64,000 bases of DNA, from the NCBI RefSeq assembly GCF_014652355.1, contig NZ_BMYQ01000009.1, positions 1 to 64,000 on the forward strand. The letters run 5' to 3'. This document shows positions 16,997 to 25,510 of this stretch, one piece after another (position 1 is the first letter of the stretch; every line of letters begins with the position of its first letter). The notes below the pieces were generated by a model. That model was not told the DNA's origin and ran no database searches. It saw only the letters and a program-made list of their open reading frames with translations. This DNA comes from Gemmobacter lanyuensis. Its GTDB lineage: Bacteria > Pseudomonadota > Alphaproteobacteria > Rhodobacterales > Rhodobacteraceae. A program made the translations under genes and the position numbers.

Positions 16997-18699
16997 ACCA
17001 GACATTTCAGTTTTCGCGCCTGACGCTGCCCGCCCCCAAGCCGACCGCCGCCCCGATCGAGCTTCTGCGCCGCGAAGTGGAATCCACCTTCGTCGAGGCA
17101 GGCCGCAATCTGGAAGTATCGGTCGATGTGCTGCATGGCCTGCGCGGGCAGTTCACGCTTTTGGAACAGTCGCTTGGTGCCGAGCGCAGCGCGGAGCTGG
17201 GCCGCCTGATTGACGATGTGAACGGCCAGATCACCCATCTGCGCAGCGATTTTGATCAGTTCGGCACCGCAACGGATGCCCTGCGCGATGCCGTACGCGC
17301 CATCCGCACCGAAGTGGCCGAGCTGGACCGCGTGGTGCGCACCATCGCCAATGTTTCGATCAACGCGCGCATCCAGGGCAACAGCCTTGTGCCGCCACGC
17401 GCACAGGTTGCCGCCTTCATCGAACGGCTCGGCGCCATGTCGGACGAGGCAGAAACCATCCTGCATGAGGTGAATGACGCCATGTCCGGCGCCATGTCGG
17501 ACATCTCGGCCATGGAATACGAACATCAGGACATGCTGCAGGAATTGCGGCGCAACGTGATGCCGGCGATTTCAGGATTTGCGGGCACCTCGCGGCGGAT
17601 GCGCGACGGGCAGAAGGATCTGCAGATCGCGTCGCAAGACCTTGCTGACCAGATGGGGCAGATCTTTTCTGATGTGTCGCGTCTGATCGTGGCGCTCCAG
17701 ATCGGCGATTCCACGCGCCAGCGGCTGGAACGGGTGCAGGACACCATCGAACGCTGCGCCGAAGCCAGCCCCACGCAGGAATCGCTGCTGATCGAACTGG
17801 CCATCGGCCTTATCAACGGTGCGCGGGGCGATGCACTGTCCGAGGTGGGCGCCGCAGTTGTGGCGCTGGAAGACGTGAACGAACGCGCCCTGCGCACGGT
17901 GCGCGCGGCCTCGCAATCGGCCTTCGGGCGGCGGGCGCTGCGAAATACCAGCAATGGCGAGGCCGAACAGGCCGCGCTGAACAGCAGCCTTGAGGCAAGC
18001 CGCCAGCATTTCGCTGCCATGCAGGTGCAATCGAACAACGTGCATGACCGGCTGGACATCATCCTGCGCCACGAGGCGACGCTGCGCCGGATCGCCCATG
18101 AGGTGCGTCTGGCGGGGATCAATGCCGTCATCATTTGCGCGAAACTGGGCGAAGAGGGGCGCGCGCTGCGCGAATTGGCACAATGGTTGCGCATGCTGAC
18201 CGATGAAAGCGATGCGATCGTGCAGCGCCTTCAGGGCATCCTTGCCCATTCGCGGGAAATCATCCGCACCGTGGGCGAAGAACGCATCGGCGGCATGGAC
18301 CGCAGCCTTTCAGGCTTCATGGTCAATGCGGGCACCCTGGGCGCCATCATGCGCGATATCAGCGCCGCAATCGAGGCCACCTCGGCCAGCTTCAGCGGCA
18401 CCGCGCAGGTCTTGCCCGAACGCGTGGGGGCGGCCCTGCGTCTGCTGGGCGGGTTCCGTGGCCGCATGACCGCGCTTGACGGCTATGTCGCGGAACTGGA
18501 GGCCCGCCGCCTGCAGCTGCCCCCGCCTGCCCTGCCCCCCCAGCCCGGTTCGGAAGAGGAACTGGCCATCGGCGATCTGCGCGAACGCTATACCATGGCC
18601 CAGGAACGCATGATCCACGATGCCCTGCTGCTGCAGGTCATGACCGCCGCTGCACAGGCACCGGCCGCACAGGATGATCTGGACGATATCCTGTTTTGA
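16993..18699 (+). CDS. Chemosensory-operon helical protein with CheZ-like DxxxQ motif and MCP-like tip
   Basis: This 568-residue soluble, mostly helical protein is the last gene of the che operon. Three features stand out. D239-S-T-R-Q243 in QIGDSTRQRLERV has the DxxxQ spacing of the CheZ phosphatase active site. Residues 371-400 (core GINAVIICAKLGEEGRALREL) resemble the hairpin tip of an MCP. The protein ends in an acidic amphipathic tail (AAQDDLDDILF) like the CheY-binding end of CheZ, which closes with a DLLDSLGF-like sequence. No membrane segment is seen. I infer a CheY-P phosphatase that may also dock in the receptor array. A purely structural, receptor-like role is the alternative. The ATG overlaps cheB by four bases. 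Confidence 0.7.
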   Translation: MNQTFQFSRLTLPAPKPTAAPIELLRREVESTFVEAGRNLEVSVDVLHGLRGQFTLLEQSLGAERSAELGRLIDDVNGQITHLRSDFDQFGTATDALRDAVRAIRTEVAELDRVVRTIANVSINARIQGNSLVPPRAQVAAFIERLGAMSDEAETILHEVNDAMSGAMSDISAMEYEHQDMLQELRRNVMPAISGFAGTSRRMRDGQKDLQIASQDLADQMGQIFSDVSRLIVALQIGDSTRQRLERVQDTIERCAEASPTQESLLIELAIGLINGARGDALSEVGAAVVALEDVNERALRTVRAASQSAFGRRALRNTSNGEAEQAALNSSLEASRQHFAAMQVQSNNVHDRLDIILRHEATLRRIAHEVRLAGINAVIICAKLGEEGRALRELAQWLRMLTDESDAIVQRLQGILAHSREIIRTVGEERIGGMDRSLSGFMVNAGTLGAIMRDISAAIEATSASFSGTAQVLPERVGAALRLLGGFRGRMTALDGYVAELEARRLQLPPPALPPQPGSEEELAIGDLRERYTMAQERMIHDALLLQVMTAAAQAPAAQDDLDDILF

Positions 18700-18708
18700 T
18701 GCGGCAAG

Positions 18709-18729
18709 GGGCGCCCGTTCCGGGCGCCC
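18709..18729 (+). terminator. GC-rich hairpin at the end of the che operon
   Basis: GGGCGCCC (18709-18716), a 5-nt loop, then GGGCGCCC (18722-18729), ten bases after the stop of the last che gene. There is no T tract, so it is a possible stop or 3' stabilising hairpin rather than a classical terminator. Confidence 0.45.
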
Positions 18730-18830
18730 ACCCCGCAAGACCGTCGGTTCATGTCAGGTTTTGCCACCCTTGGGGCAGAGGATGGATTCGTCAGCGAATC
18801 GTTCCAAGTCCTTTTCCGGGGGTGTTGCCC

Positions 18831-19544
18831 ATGCAGATGAACCATGCCAGTTTTTCCCGGTCGCCCGACCTGCGCCGCGCGCTGAAACGGGGGCTTGCGC
18901 GTCAGGCCATCACACAGGCCACCCCCTGCAGCGCCGATCTGCCAGCGCTGTTGCGGACCGCTGCCGCGCTTCGGCCCAATCGCAAGGGGCTGGAACGTCT
19001 TGTGCTGCGCCTGCGTCAGGAGCCGGGCGTGGTGCGGGCCGCGCTGATGGCATCGGACCGGGGGGTAAGCCTGATCCTGCGCCTCGTGCGCAATGTGGTG
19101 GCCCGGGTCGAGGGGACAGAGGTCTTTCACGAAACCGGGCTCATTTACCTGCGGGCCCGCATCGCGGTGGAAGGCGGGCGGGTGGCTGTGCACCTTTCGG
19201 CAATCAGCTTTTGCCAGCACGCCCTGGAACGTCTGGTCGAACGTAGCCAGCGCCCACTTGACCAGCCGCTCCTGCCTGCCATCGACGCCGAGGTTCTTGT
19301 GCTGCTGCGGGACTGGGACAAGGACATGCTGATCGAGGATTCAGGCGATCAATACTACCGCGCCGCGGCGGGCGGGGTCTGGGCCGGCAGCCATGACCAG
19401 ATGGCGCTTGAAACCGATTGGGGCCTGACCGCCGCCGAACCCACGCTGCCGATCTTTTCGGTTCGGACCTTTCTGTCCGAAGCCGAGATGCGCCCCACGC
19501 TCTGGCTGCGCTGGAACGATGATCCGACCTGCCGGGTCATGTAA
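18831..19544 (+). CDS. Conserved-looking protein of unknown function
   Basis: I do not recognise this 237-residue protein. It is rich in Arg and Leu in the first half (RALKRGLARQ, ERLVLRLRQ). It has a hydrophobic, beta-like centre and a striking AISFCQHALERLVERS segment near residue 125, and it ends in an acidic-aromatic region (WLRWNDD). There is no signal peptide or membrane segment. Start at 18831 (ATG, with GGGGG ten bases upstream) is preferred over the longer frame, which runs back through the hairpin after the che operon. It stands alone, 131 bases after the che genes and 81 before the yhaO-like gene. Codon use matches its neighbours. Confidence 0.65.
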   Translation: MQMNHASFSRSPDLRRALKRGLARQAITQATPCSADLPALLRTAAALRPNRKGLERLVLRLRQEPGVVRAALMASDRGVSLILRLVRNVVARVEGTEVFHETGLIYLRARIAVEGGRVAVHLSAISFCQHALERLVERSQRPLDQPLLPAIDAEVLVLLRDWDKDMLIEDSGDQYYRAAAGGVWAGSHDQMALETDWGLTAAEPTLPIFSVRTFLSEAEMRPTLWLRWNDDPTCRVM

Positions 19545-19590
19545 AGCCAAGCACTTGCGCCCCCCGACGTTCGGCGCAACTCTGCGCGGG

Positions 19591-19610
19591 CATGTTGATT
19601 TCATGTTGAT
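19591..19610. repeat. Short direct repeat upstream of the yhaO-like gene
   Basis: CATGTTGAT occurs twice (19591-19599 and 19602-19610), an 11-base period, ending 15 bases before the ATG at 19626. It could be a regulator site overlapping the promoter or leader; function is unknown. Confidence 0.4.
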
Positions 19611-19625
19611 CACAGGACAAGTTTC

Positions 19626-20732
19626 ATGACGTTCAGGTTCTTGCATTCTTCAGACCTGCATCTGGGGCGGCCCTTTGGCGGCTACCCCGAAGCGATCCGC
19701 AACCGGTTGCGCGAGGCCCGCCATGGCGCCCTCGCCCGGCTCGCCACCGCGGCGCGGGACGGGGGCGCGTCGACCGTGCTCCTGGCAGGCGATACGTTCG
19801 ATGCCGAAACCCCCGCTCCGGAAACCCTGCGCCAAGCGCTGCGCGCCATGGGCGAAGAAGGCGATCTGACCTGGGTGCTGCTGCCCGGAAACCATGACAG
19901 TCTGGCCGCGACCGAGCTCTGGCGCCGCATCCACGCGGACGGGCCTGCCAATCTGCGCGTGATGACCGACCCAACCCCCCAAGAGATTGCGCCGGGCCAC
20001 TGGCTCTTGCCTGCGCCCTGCACACAGCGCAGTCCCGGCCGCGATCTGACCGAGACGATGTCGGCCCCCACCCCGGAGGGGGCAAGGCGCATCGGTCTGG
20101 GCCATGGCGCAATCCTCGATTTCTCTGGCGAGGAGGGGGCTGCCGGCATCATCCCGCCCGACCGCGCCGCCCGGTCTGGGCTAGACTATCTCGCCTTGGG
20201 GGATTGGCATGGCCAGATGTCGGTCGGCCCCGAAACCTGGTATTCCGGCACGCCCGAACCCGACGGGTTCAAGCATGACACCTCCGCCGCCGCCCTGATC
20301 GTGGCGCCGGGTCAAAGCGTAACCCGGGTCGAAACCGGGCAGTTCCGCTGGTGCAGCCCGCAGCTTGATTTGCTGCCCGGCGATGACCCTGCGGCCAGGC
20401 TGACCGCCGCCTTGCCGCAAGCGCGCGCCCGCGATCACCTGATCCGCCTGGCGGTGACGGGGCGCCTTGCGCTGTCGGACAGAGCGGCGCTTGAGGCAGC
20501 GATTGCCAATGTCGCCCCTGATTACGGCTGGTTCAGCGCCGATCTGGCGCGACTGGACGTTGAGGCCCTGCCCGAAGATCTGGATCAGATCGACCGTGCC
20601 GGCGCCCTGCGGCAGGCGGCCGAGACGCTGCTGCAAGAGACGCGCAATCCGGCCCTTGCCCAGGCGGACCGTGATCTCGCAACGGCAGCCCTGGCCCGGC
20701 TTTATTCCTTCGCTCAAGAGGTGCAGGCATGA
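19626..20732 (+). CDS. Metallophosphoesterase, YhaO/SbcD-like DNA repair exonuclease subunit
   Basis: The 368-residue protein has the Mre11/SbcD nuclease motifs in order: SSDLHLG (near 9), AGDTFD (near 58), PGNHDS (near 90), GHGA and LGDWHG. These coordinate two metal ions for DNA end processing. Its last four bases overlap the gene for a large SMC-like ATPase, the usual partner. The pair resembles Bacillus YhaO-YhaN more than SbcD-SbcC in length and motif spacing. Expected role is in DNA double-strand end processing or repair. Confidence 0.88.
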   Translation: MTFRFLHSSDLHLGRPFGGYPEAIRNRLREARHGALARLATAARDGGASTVLLAGDTFDAETPAPETLRQALRAMGEEGDLTWVLLPGNHDSLAATELWRRIHADGPANLRVMTDPTPQEIAPGHWLLPAPCTQRSPGRDLTETMSAPTPEGARRIGLGHGAILDFSGEEGAAGIIPPDRAARSGLDYLALGDWHGQMSVGPETWYSGTPEPDGFKHDTSAAALIVAPGQSVTRVETGQFRWCSPQLDLLPGDDPAARLTAALPQARARDHLIRLAVTGRLALSDRAALEAAIANVAPDYGWFSADLARLDVEALPEDLDQIDRAGALRQAAETLLQETRNPALAQADRDLATAALARLYSFAQEVQA

Positions 20733-23359
20733 AACTGCGCAGCATCGAACTGACCAACCTGCGCCGTTTCGCCGGCCAACGCGCCAGCCTGACCGGTATC
20801 GGCGATGGCATCACCGTGCTGTCGGAGCCCAACGAATTCGGCAAATCCACTTTTTTCGACGCGCTCCACGCGCTGTTCTTTGAAAAGCATCGCAGCACCA
20901 AGGCCCCGGTCAAATCGCTGCAACCCCATGCAGGCGGCGCCCCCGAGGTCATGGTCGAGGTCGAACTGCCCGAGGGGCGGTTCCGCATTTCAAAGCGTTG
21001 GCTCGGACGGGCGCAGGCGCAGGTGCAGGATGCCAGCGGTCGCCTGATCGCCCAGGCCGACGAGGCGGAGGCCTGGATCGACCGGCTCATGGGCGGGGAT
21101 CTGGCCGGACCGTCCGGGCTGCTCTGGGTGCGGCAGGGTCTCTTGGGGATCGAACCCGAAGGCAATAGCACAGACGAAAAACGTGAGCGCGAACGGGGGC
21201 TTGCGGCACGGCGCGATCTCTTGTCGTCGGTTGCTGGGGAAATCGACATGATGACCGGCGGGCGGCGCATGGATGCGGTGCTTGACCGCGTCTCTGATGC
21301 CCTCGGACGGCTTGCCACCGCGACCGGACGCCCCAAGGCCGGGGGTGTCTGGGCCGCAGCGCAGGAAGAAGCGCAGCGTCTGGCCGCGGAAGAACAGGAT
21401 CTGCAGCCCCGCGCTGCACGGTTGTCTGGTGATCTCGCAAAGCGGACCGAGGTGCAGCGCAATTTGGCTCGCCTGACCAACGCCGAGGATATGGCCGCCC
21501 GTCAGGCCGCGCTGCAACAGGCGCAGGCCGCCTGTCAGGCCGCCGAAGCGCATCAGGCGCGGATTGACCAGGCCGCGTCGCAACTGCGACTTGCCACCCT
21601 GGACGCCGAAGCTGTGGCGCGGGATATGGCCCGGCTGACGGCACTGCAATCGCGGGTGACGCAGGCGCGCGATGCCTTGGCCCGCGCGGAAACGCAGGCC
21701 GCGGCGGCACGGCTCAGGGCCGAAGATCTGGCGCAACGGGATCAGGCCGCGTCGGCATTGGCCGAGACGGCACATCAGACGACCCGCAGCCTGCGCGGCC
21801 AGCTGGCCCGCGCAACACAGGCGCGCGCCGCGCGGGCGGCAGAGGCGCAGGCGATTGAACTGCGCCGACGGGTTGAGCGCGCAACAACCCTGCAAGCCGC
21901 GCTGGACGGGGATCGCGCGCGCCGCGCCCAGATCACGGTCACGGCCAAGGCCCTGGCCAAGGCCGAGGCCGCGCAAACCGCGCTCGATCTTCTGCGCGCC
22001 CGTGCTGCCGTACAATCCGTCACGATCGAGGCGCATCCCGGGTCGGCCCCTGCGCGGATCGGCGATACCCCTCTGCCCCCCGGTCCGCAGCCGATTCTGG
22101 CAACGACGGACCTTATTCTTCCGGGGTTCGGGCAGCTCCGCATTGACCCCGGCCAAGGTCAGGGCAGCGACATGGCCGCCGCGATCGGCAAGGCCGAACA
22201 GGATCTGGAAAAAGCACTGGTCGCCTGCGGTGCCGAAAGTCTGATCCGCGCACGGCAAGGCCTCGCGGAAACGCAGCGCCTCGACGCGGCTATCGCACAG
22301 GCCGAGGCGCTTTTGCGTGAAGTGGCCCCCGAAGGCGCCGATGCGCTTCGTCAGGCTTTGGCACTGGCAGATCAACAGGCCCGCGACCTGCCCGAGGATG
22401 CGGGCGACCCGGAGGCGCTGACCGCAGCGCTGGGTCAGGCCGAACAGGCCGAAACCGAGGCACTGGCCGCGGCCAAGGCGGCGCATGAGCTTGCCGTTGG
22501 GGCCGGTGTGACCCATGCCGAGGCCGAAGGCGAACGGCGCACCGCCGAACGGCGCGCCGCCGAGGCGCTGGAGGAAGCGGGCGAGGCCACCGCGCTTGCC
22601 GCCCAGATCGCCACGCTTGGCGCGCGCGCCCCTGCCCTTGCCGCTGCGCGTGCTGCTGCCGCCGACCATCTGGCCAGCCTGCAGGCAGAGGCCCCCGACC
22701 TTGCAACGCTGAAGGCAGGTCTGGCACGTGCAAAAGGCGCCGTCGAACAGGCCGCCGCCGAGGAAAGCCGTTGTCGCGAAGCGCTTGCCAGCCTCAACGC
22801 CACGATTTCAGCGCTGGCAGAAGAGGGCATCGAAGAACGCCTCGCCGCCCTGGCCGATATCCGCGCCGAAGCCGAGGCCCGCGCGGGCCGCTATCAGGCC
22901 GAGGTTGCAGCGCTCAGTCGTCTCAAACGCGCGCTGGAGGAAGCCCGGGTTGAGGCGCGGGATGCCTATTTCCGGCCGGTCCTGCGGGAACTTCAGCCGC
23001 TGTTGTCGATCCTGCATCCCGGGGCACAGCTGGCCATTGATGACCACAGCCTTTTGCCCGCCACGCTGACGCGCAATGGCCAGTCAGAGCCGCTGGAAAT
23101 CCTGTCCGGTGGCACGCGGGAACAGGTGGCAGTGCTGACCCGCCTGGCCTTTGCCCGGCTGTTTGCCAATGCCGGGCGCCCGGTGCCCCTGATTCTGGAT
23201 GACGCGCTGGTCCATAGCGATGATGACCGGATCGAGGCGATGTTTACCGCGCTGCACCGGTCGGCGCAATCGCAGCAGATTCTGGTCCTCACCTGCCGGC
23301 AAAGGGCCTTCGCCGCGCTGGGTGGGACGCGGGCAGAGGTACGAGTAGAACAAACGTGA
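20729..23359 (+). CDS. AAA ATPase, YhaN/SbcC-like with long coiled coil
   Basis: The 876-residue protein begins with an ABC-type Walker A (SEPNEFGKSTFFDAL, about 32-46). A very Ala/Gln/Glu-rich coiled coil follows over about 180-740, and then the signature motif (LSGGTREQ) and Walker B (PLILDDALVHSD). The order is that of Rad50/SbcC. At 876 residues it is shorter than typical SbcC (about 1,050) and fits the YhaN branch. No zinc-hook CxxC is visible in the coiled coil. It would clamp DNA for the nuclease encoded just upstream. Confidence 0.87.
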   Translation: MKLRSIELTNLRRFAGQRASLTGIGDGITVLSEPNEFGKSTFFDALHALFFEKHRSTKAPVKSLQPHAGGAPEVMVEVELPEGRFRISKRWLGRAQAQVQDASGRLIAQADEAEAWIDRLMGGDLAGPSGLLWVRQGLLGIEPEGNSTDEKRERERGLAARRDLLSSVAGEIDMMTGGRRMDAVLDRVSDALGRLATATGRPKAGGVWAAAQEEAQRLAAEEQDLQPRAARLSGDLAKRTEVQRNLARLTNAEDMAARQAALQQAQAACQAAEAHQARIDQAASQLRLATLDAEAVARDMARLTALQSRVTQARDALARAETQAAAARLRAEDLAQRDQAASALAETAHQTTRSLRGQLARATQARAARAAEAQAIELRRRVERATTLQAALDGDRARRAQITVTAKALAKAEAAQTALDLLRARAAVQSVTIEAHPGSAPARIGDTPLPPGPQPILATTDLILPGFGQLRIDPGQGQGSDMAAAIGKAEQDLEKALVACGAESLIRARQGLAETQRLDAAIAQAEALLREVAPEGADALRQALALADQQARDLPEDAGDPEALTAALGQAEQAETEALAAAKAAHELAVGAGVTHAEAEGERRTAERRAAEALEEAGEATALAAQIATLGARAPALAAARAAAADHLASLQAEAPDLATLKAGLARAKGAVEQAAAEESRCREALASLNATISALAEEGIEERLAALADIRAEAEARAGRYQAEVAALSRLKRALEEARVEARDAYFRPVLRELQPLLSILHPGAQLAIDDHSLLPATLTRNGQSEPLEILSGGTREQVAVLTRLAFARLFANAGRPVPLILDDALVHSDDDRIEAMFTALHRSAQSQQILVLTCRQRAFAALGGTRAEVRVEQT

Positions 23360-23366
23360 AAAAGCG

Positions 23367-23396
23367 GACGCCCTTCCCAATCCCGGGTGGGGCGTC
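23367..23396 (+). terminator. Hairpin after the yhaN-like gene
   Basis: GACGCCC (23367-23373) and GGGCGTC (23390-23396) pair around a 16-nt loop that holds its own short C/G stem. No T run follows. It is eight bases after the stop codon. Confidence 0.4.
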
Positions 23397-23460
23397 AAGC
23401 ACACGACGGCTTCGGCAGCGTAAGCTGCGTCTTAGCTGTTGATCTTCTGGGAGGGAACCT

Positions 23461-23535
23461 TGGCAGCCCGTAGGGGAGTCGAACCCCTCTTCCCAGGTTG
23501 AAAACCTGGTGTCCTAACCGATAGACGAACGGGCC
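23461..23535 (-). tRNA. tRNA-Glu (anticodon UUC)
   Basis: On the minus strand the gene begins GGCCCGT (acceptor arm) and has a D-arm with GGTTAGGAC. The anticodon stem CCAGG/CCTGG encloses the loop TTTTCAA, so the anticodon is TTC. The T-arm is GGGGTTCGACTCCCC, and the 3' end is ACGGGCT, G, with CCA encoded (23461-23463). It is 75 bases long. It is a single tRNA gene on the strand opposite to the yhaN-like gene. Confidence 0.97.
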
Positions 23536-23615
23536 GCGGTTGGTGAAGCGGGTGATAGGCCAGCCGCCGGATGGGCGCAAGAGGAAAATCGCGCGCGCCC
23601 AACGATTTCTTCACA

Positions 23616-24419
23616 TTAGCGGTCGATTTTTTGCGCCATCAGGGCGATGGCCTTTTGGTAGACCGTCGCCGCGTTCCACGCTTCGATGACGGCGAAATTC
23701 GGCTCACCCTCCTGATAGCCAGCGCCGGGGCGCCACCCTTTTTGCGCAAAGAAATTGGCGGTTGATGCCATGGCATCGGCCTGATCCATCAGATCGACCC
23801 GGCCATCGCCATTGCCATCGACCCCATAGCGCAGGACGTTTCCGGGCAGGAACTGTGTGTGCCCAACTTCACCATGCTTGGCCCCAACCGAGTTGGTGGA
23901 GATCACGCCCTGATCAACCAGCATGAGCGCGGCAATCAGATGGGGTGTGAAATAGGCGGACCGGCGGCAATCGTAGGCGAGCGTCGCAATGGCCGAAACA
24001 ACATTGCTGTCCCCCATGAAATTGCCAAAGCCAGTTTCCATCCCATGCACCGCCAGCAGAACCCCGGCCGGAACACCATATTGGGCCTCAAGCGACTGAT
24101 AGAACCCCGGATTGGCCGCCTTCCGCTTGCGCCCCTGCGAAACGATGGCGTCGGCGCCGCGCACCTGAAGGAATTTCTCCAACGAGTATTTGAAGCTTTT
24201 CTGGTTGCGGTCCGCCGCGATTGTCCGGGTCGCATAGCTTGCCCCCATCAGGGCGGCCATTCCCCGCTCGCCCACGCCCGCAGCAGCGGCCTCTTGCGCC
24301 ATGACCGGTTTCCAACGGTCGAATTCGGCACCCGTATCGCTGCAGGGCGCGGCCCAGACGCTGCCGGCCATGCCCAAACTGGTAATTACCGCGCCAAAAA
24401 CCACTTTTGCCTGAAACAC
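23616..24419 (-). CDS. Lytic murein transglycosylase (MltB/SLT type)
   Basis: The 267-residue protein has a signal peptide (cut likely after SVWAA, residue 24) and a transglycosylase domain with catalytic E128 in HGMETGFGNFMG. The later GHTQFLPGNVLRYG segment is the family's substrate-groove motif; the usual IGxxQFxPS wording is altered to VGHTQFLPG. It cleaves peptidoglycan in the periplasm, making anhydro-muropeptides. There is no C-terminal peptidoglycan-binding domain, so it is the short form. It stands alone between the tRNA and the H-NOX pair. Confidence 0.87.
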   Translation of the reverse strand: MFQAKVVFGAVITSLGMAGSVWAAPCSDTGAEFDRWKPVMAQEAAAAGVGERGMAALMGASYATRTIAADRNQKSFKYSLEKFLQVRGADAIVSQGRKRKAANPGFYQSLEAQYGVPAGVLLAVHGMETGFGNFMGDSNVVSAIATLAYDCRRSAYFTPHLIAALMLVDQGVISTNSVGAKHGEVGHTQFLPGNVLRYGVDGNGDGRVDLMDQADAMASTANFFAQKGWRPGAGYQEGEPNFAVIEAWNAATVYQKAIALMAQKIDR

Positions 24420-24496
24420 TGCCAGAAACTCCTGTCCATTTCAGGCAGTCTTACGTCGAACGAACCGGGGCGCAAGCTTGGTCGCATCATGGCCCA

Positions 24497-25510
24497 TCAC
24501 ATCCGCGCCAGATCGGAAGGCGGGGCGTGGCGGCGGAGGCAGGCCCGCCCGGCATGTTTGGCGGCATAGAGCGCGCGATCCGCATCCTCAAGCATGATGG
24601 CCGCAACGGGCGGGGTGTAGAAGGTCGAGACGGTCAATCCGACCGAGGCCGCGATGCGGCAGCGATGGGCTCCGAAGGCGATCGGCTCTGACAGACGTTG
24701 AATGATGCGGCCGGCGATCTGTTCCAGCCGTATCGGATCTGCGGTGCCGTTCAGCAGAATCACGAATTCATCGCCGCCCACCCGGGCCACCACATCCGAA
24801 CGGCGCGTCTCCTCGACCAGCACACCGGCAACCATCCGCAGGACGTGATCGCCCGCCGCATGGCCCAAGGTATCGTTGACGGCCTTGAAGAAGTCGAGAT
24901 CGAGATGCATCAGCCCGAAGGGGGACGCCCCGTCGATTGCGGTCTGCAGGGCAAGATCCAGCGCACGGCGGTTGCGCAAACCGGTCAGCGTGTCGGTCAG
25001 GGCTTGTTCTTCGGCCTGCGTCTTTGCCCCCTGCAGACGAAGCGTCAGCCCGCGCAGCTCTTCGGTCACGGCAGATTTTGCCTCGACCACATAAAGCAGC
25101 TCCATCGCGAGATCGGTTGCCGCGAAATCCGCATCTGACAGTTGCAGATCGCGCACGGCCTCAATCACGCCAATCCCGAAAGACAGGTTCAGCAGCACCC
25201 CTTGCCCGGCCGCGAGCGGGACGGCAATGCCGCGCAATCCCGGTCCGGGCAGATGGGGTGAGGCCAGATACAACTTTACACCCGCGCGGTCGTGCAGCGC
25301 CGCCATATCATGCAGCCCCGAGGGTCGGCGCACCGCAAAATGTTCAAAAAACGCCTGCCCCAAGAGATCGCGCCCCAGAAAAAGGCGGCGCAGGGTAGGC
25401 CCGCAGCCGATGATACGGCTGTCCGATCCGATCAGCAGATGCAAGGGCATCAAAAGCCCCAGCGCCTCCGGGGCAAGGCAGGCGGGGCCCCCATGTCGCC
25501 GCATCACCAT
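24497..25510 (-). CDS. HNOBA-GGDEF diguanylate cyclase, partner of the H-NOX-like protein
   Basis: The 337-residue protein has an N-terminal HNOBA-like domain (MPLHLLIGSDSRIIGCG, about 21-140), a short helical linker (150-175) and a C-terminal GGDEF domain. The catalytic motif is GGDEF, preceded by DLDFFKAVND. The inhibitory I-site RxxD is kept as RRSD five residues before GGDEF. So it should make c-di-GMP with product feedback. The ATG at 25510 overlaps the stop of the H-NOX-like gene by seven bases (an internal ATG at 25504 is possible), so the two are made together. H-NOX proteins commonly control such cyclases. Confidence 0.87.
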   Translation of the reverse strand: MVMRRHGGPACLAPEALGLLMPLHLLIGSDSRIIGCGPTLRRLFLGRDLLGQAFFEHFAVRRPSGLHDMAALHDRAGVKLYLASPHLPGPGLRGIAVPLAAGQGVLLNLSFGIGVIEAVRDLQLSDADFAATDLAMELLYVVEAKSAVTEELRGLTLRLQGAKTQAEEQALTDTLTGLRNRRALDLALQTAIDGASPFGLMHLDLDFFKAVNDTLGHAAGDHVLRMVAGVLVEETRRSDVVARVGGDEFVILLNGTADPIRLEQIAGRIIQRLSEPIAFGAHRCRIAASVGLTVSTFYTPPVAAIMLEDADRALYAAKHAGRACLRRHAPPSDLARM

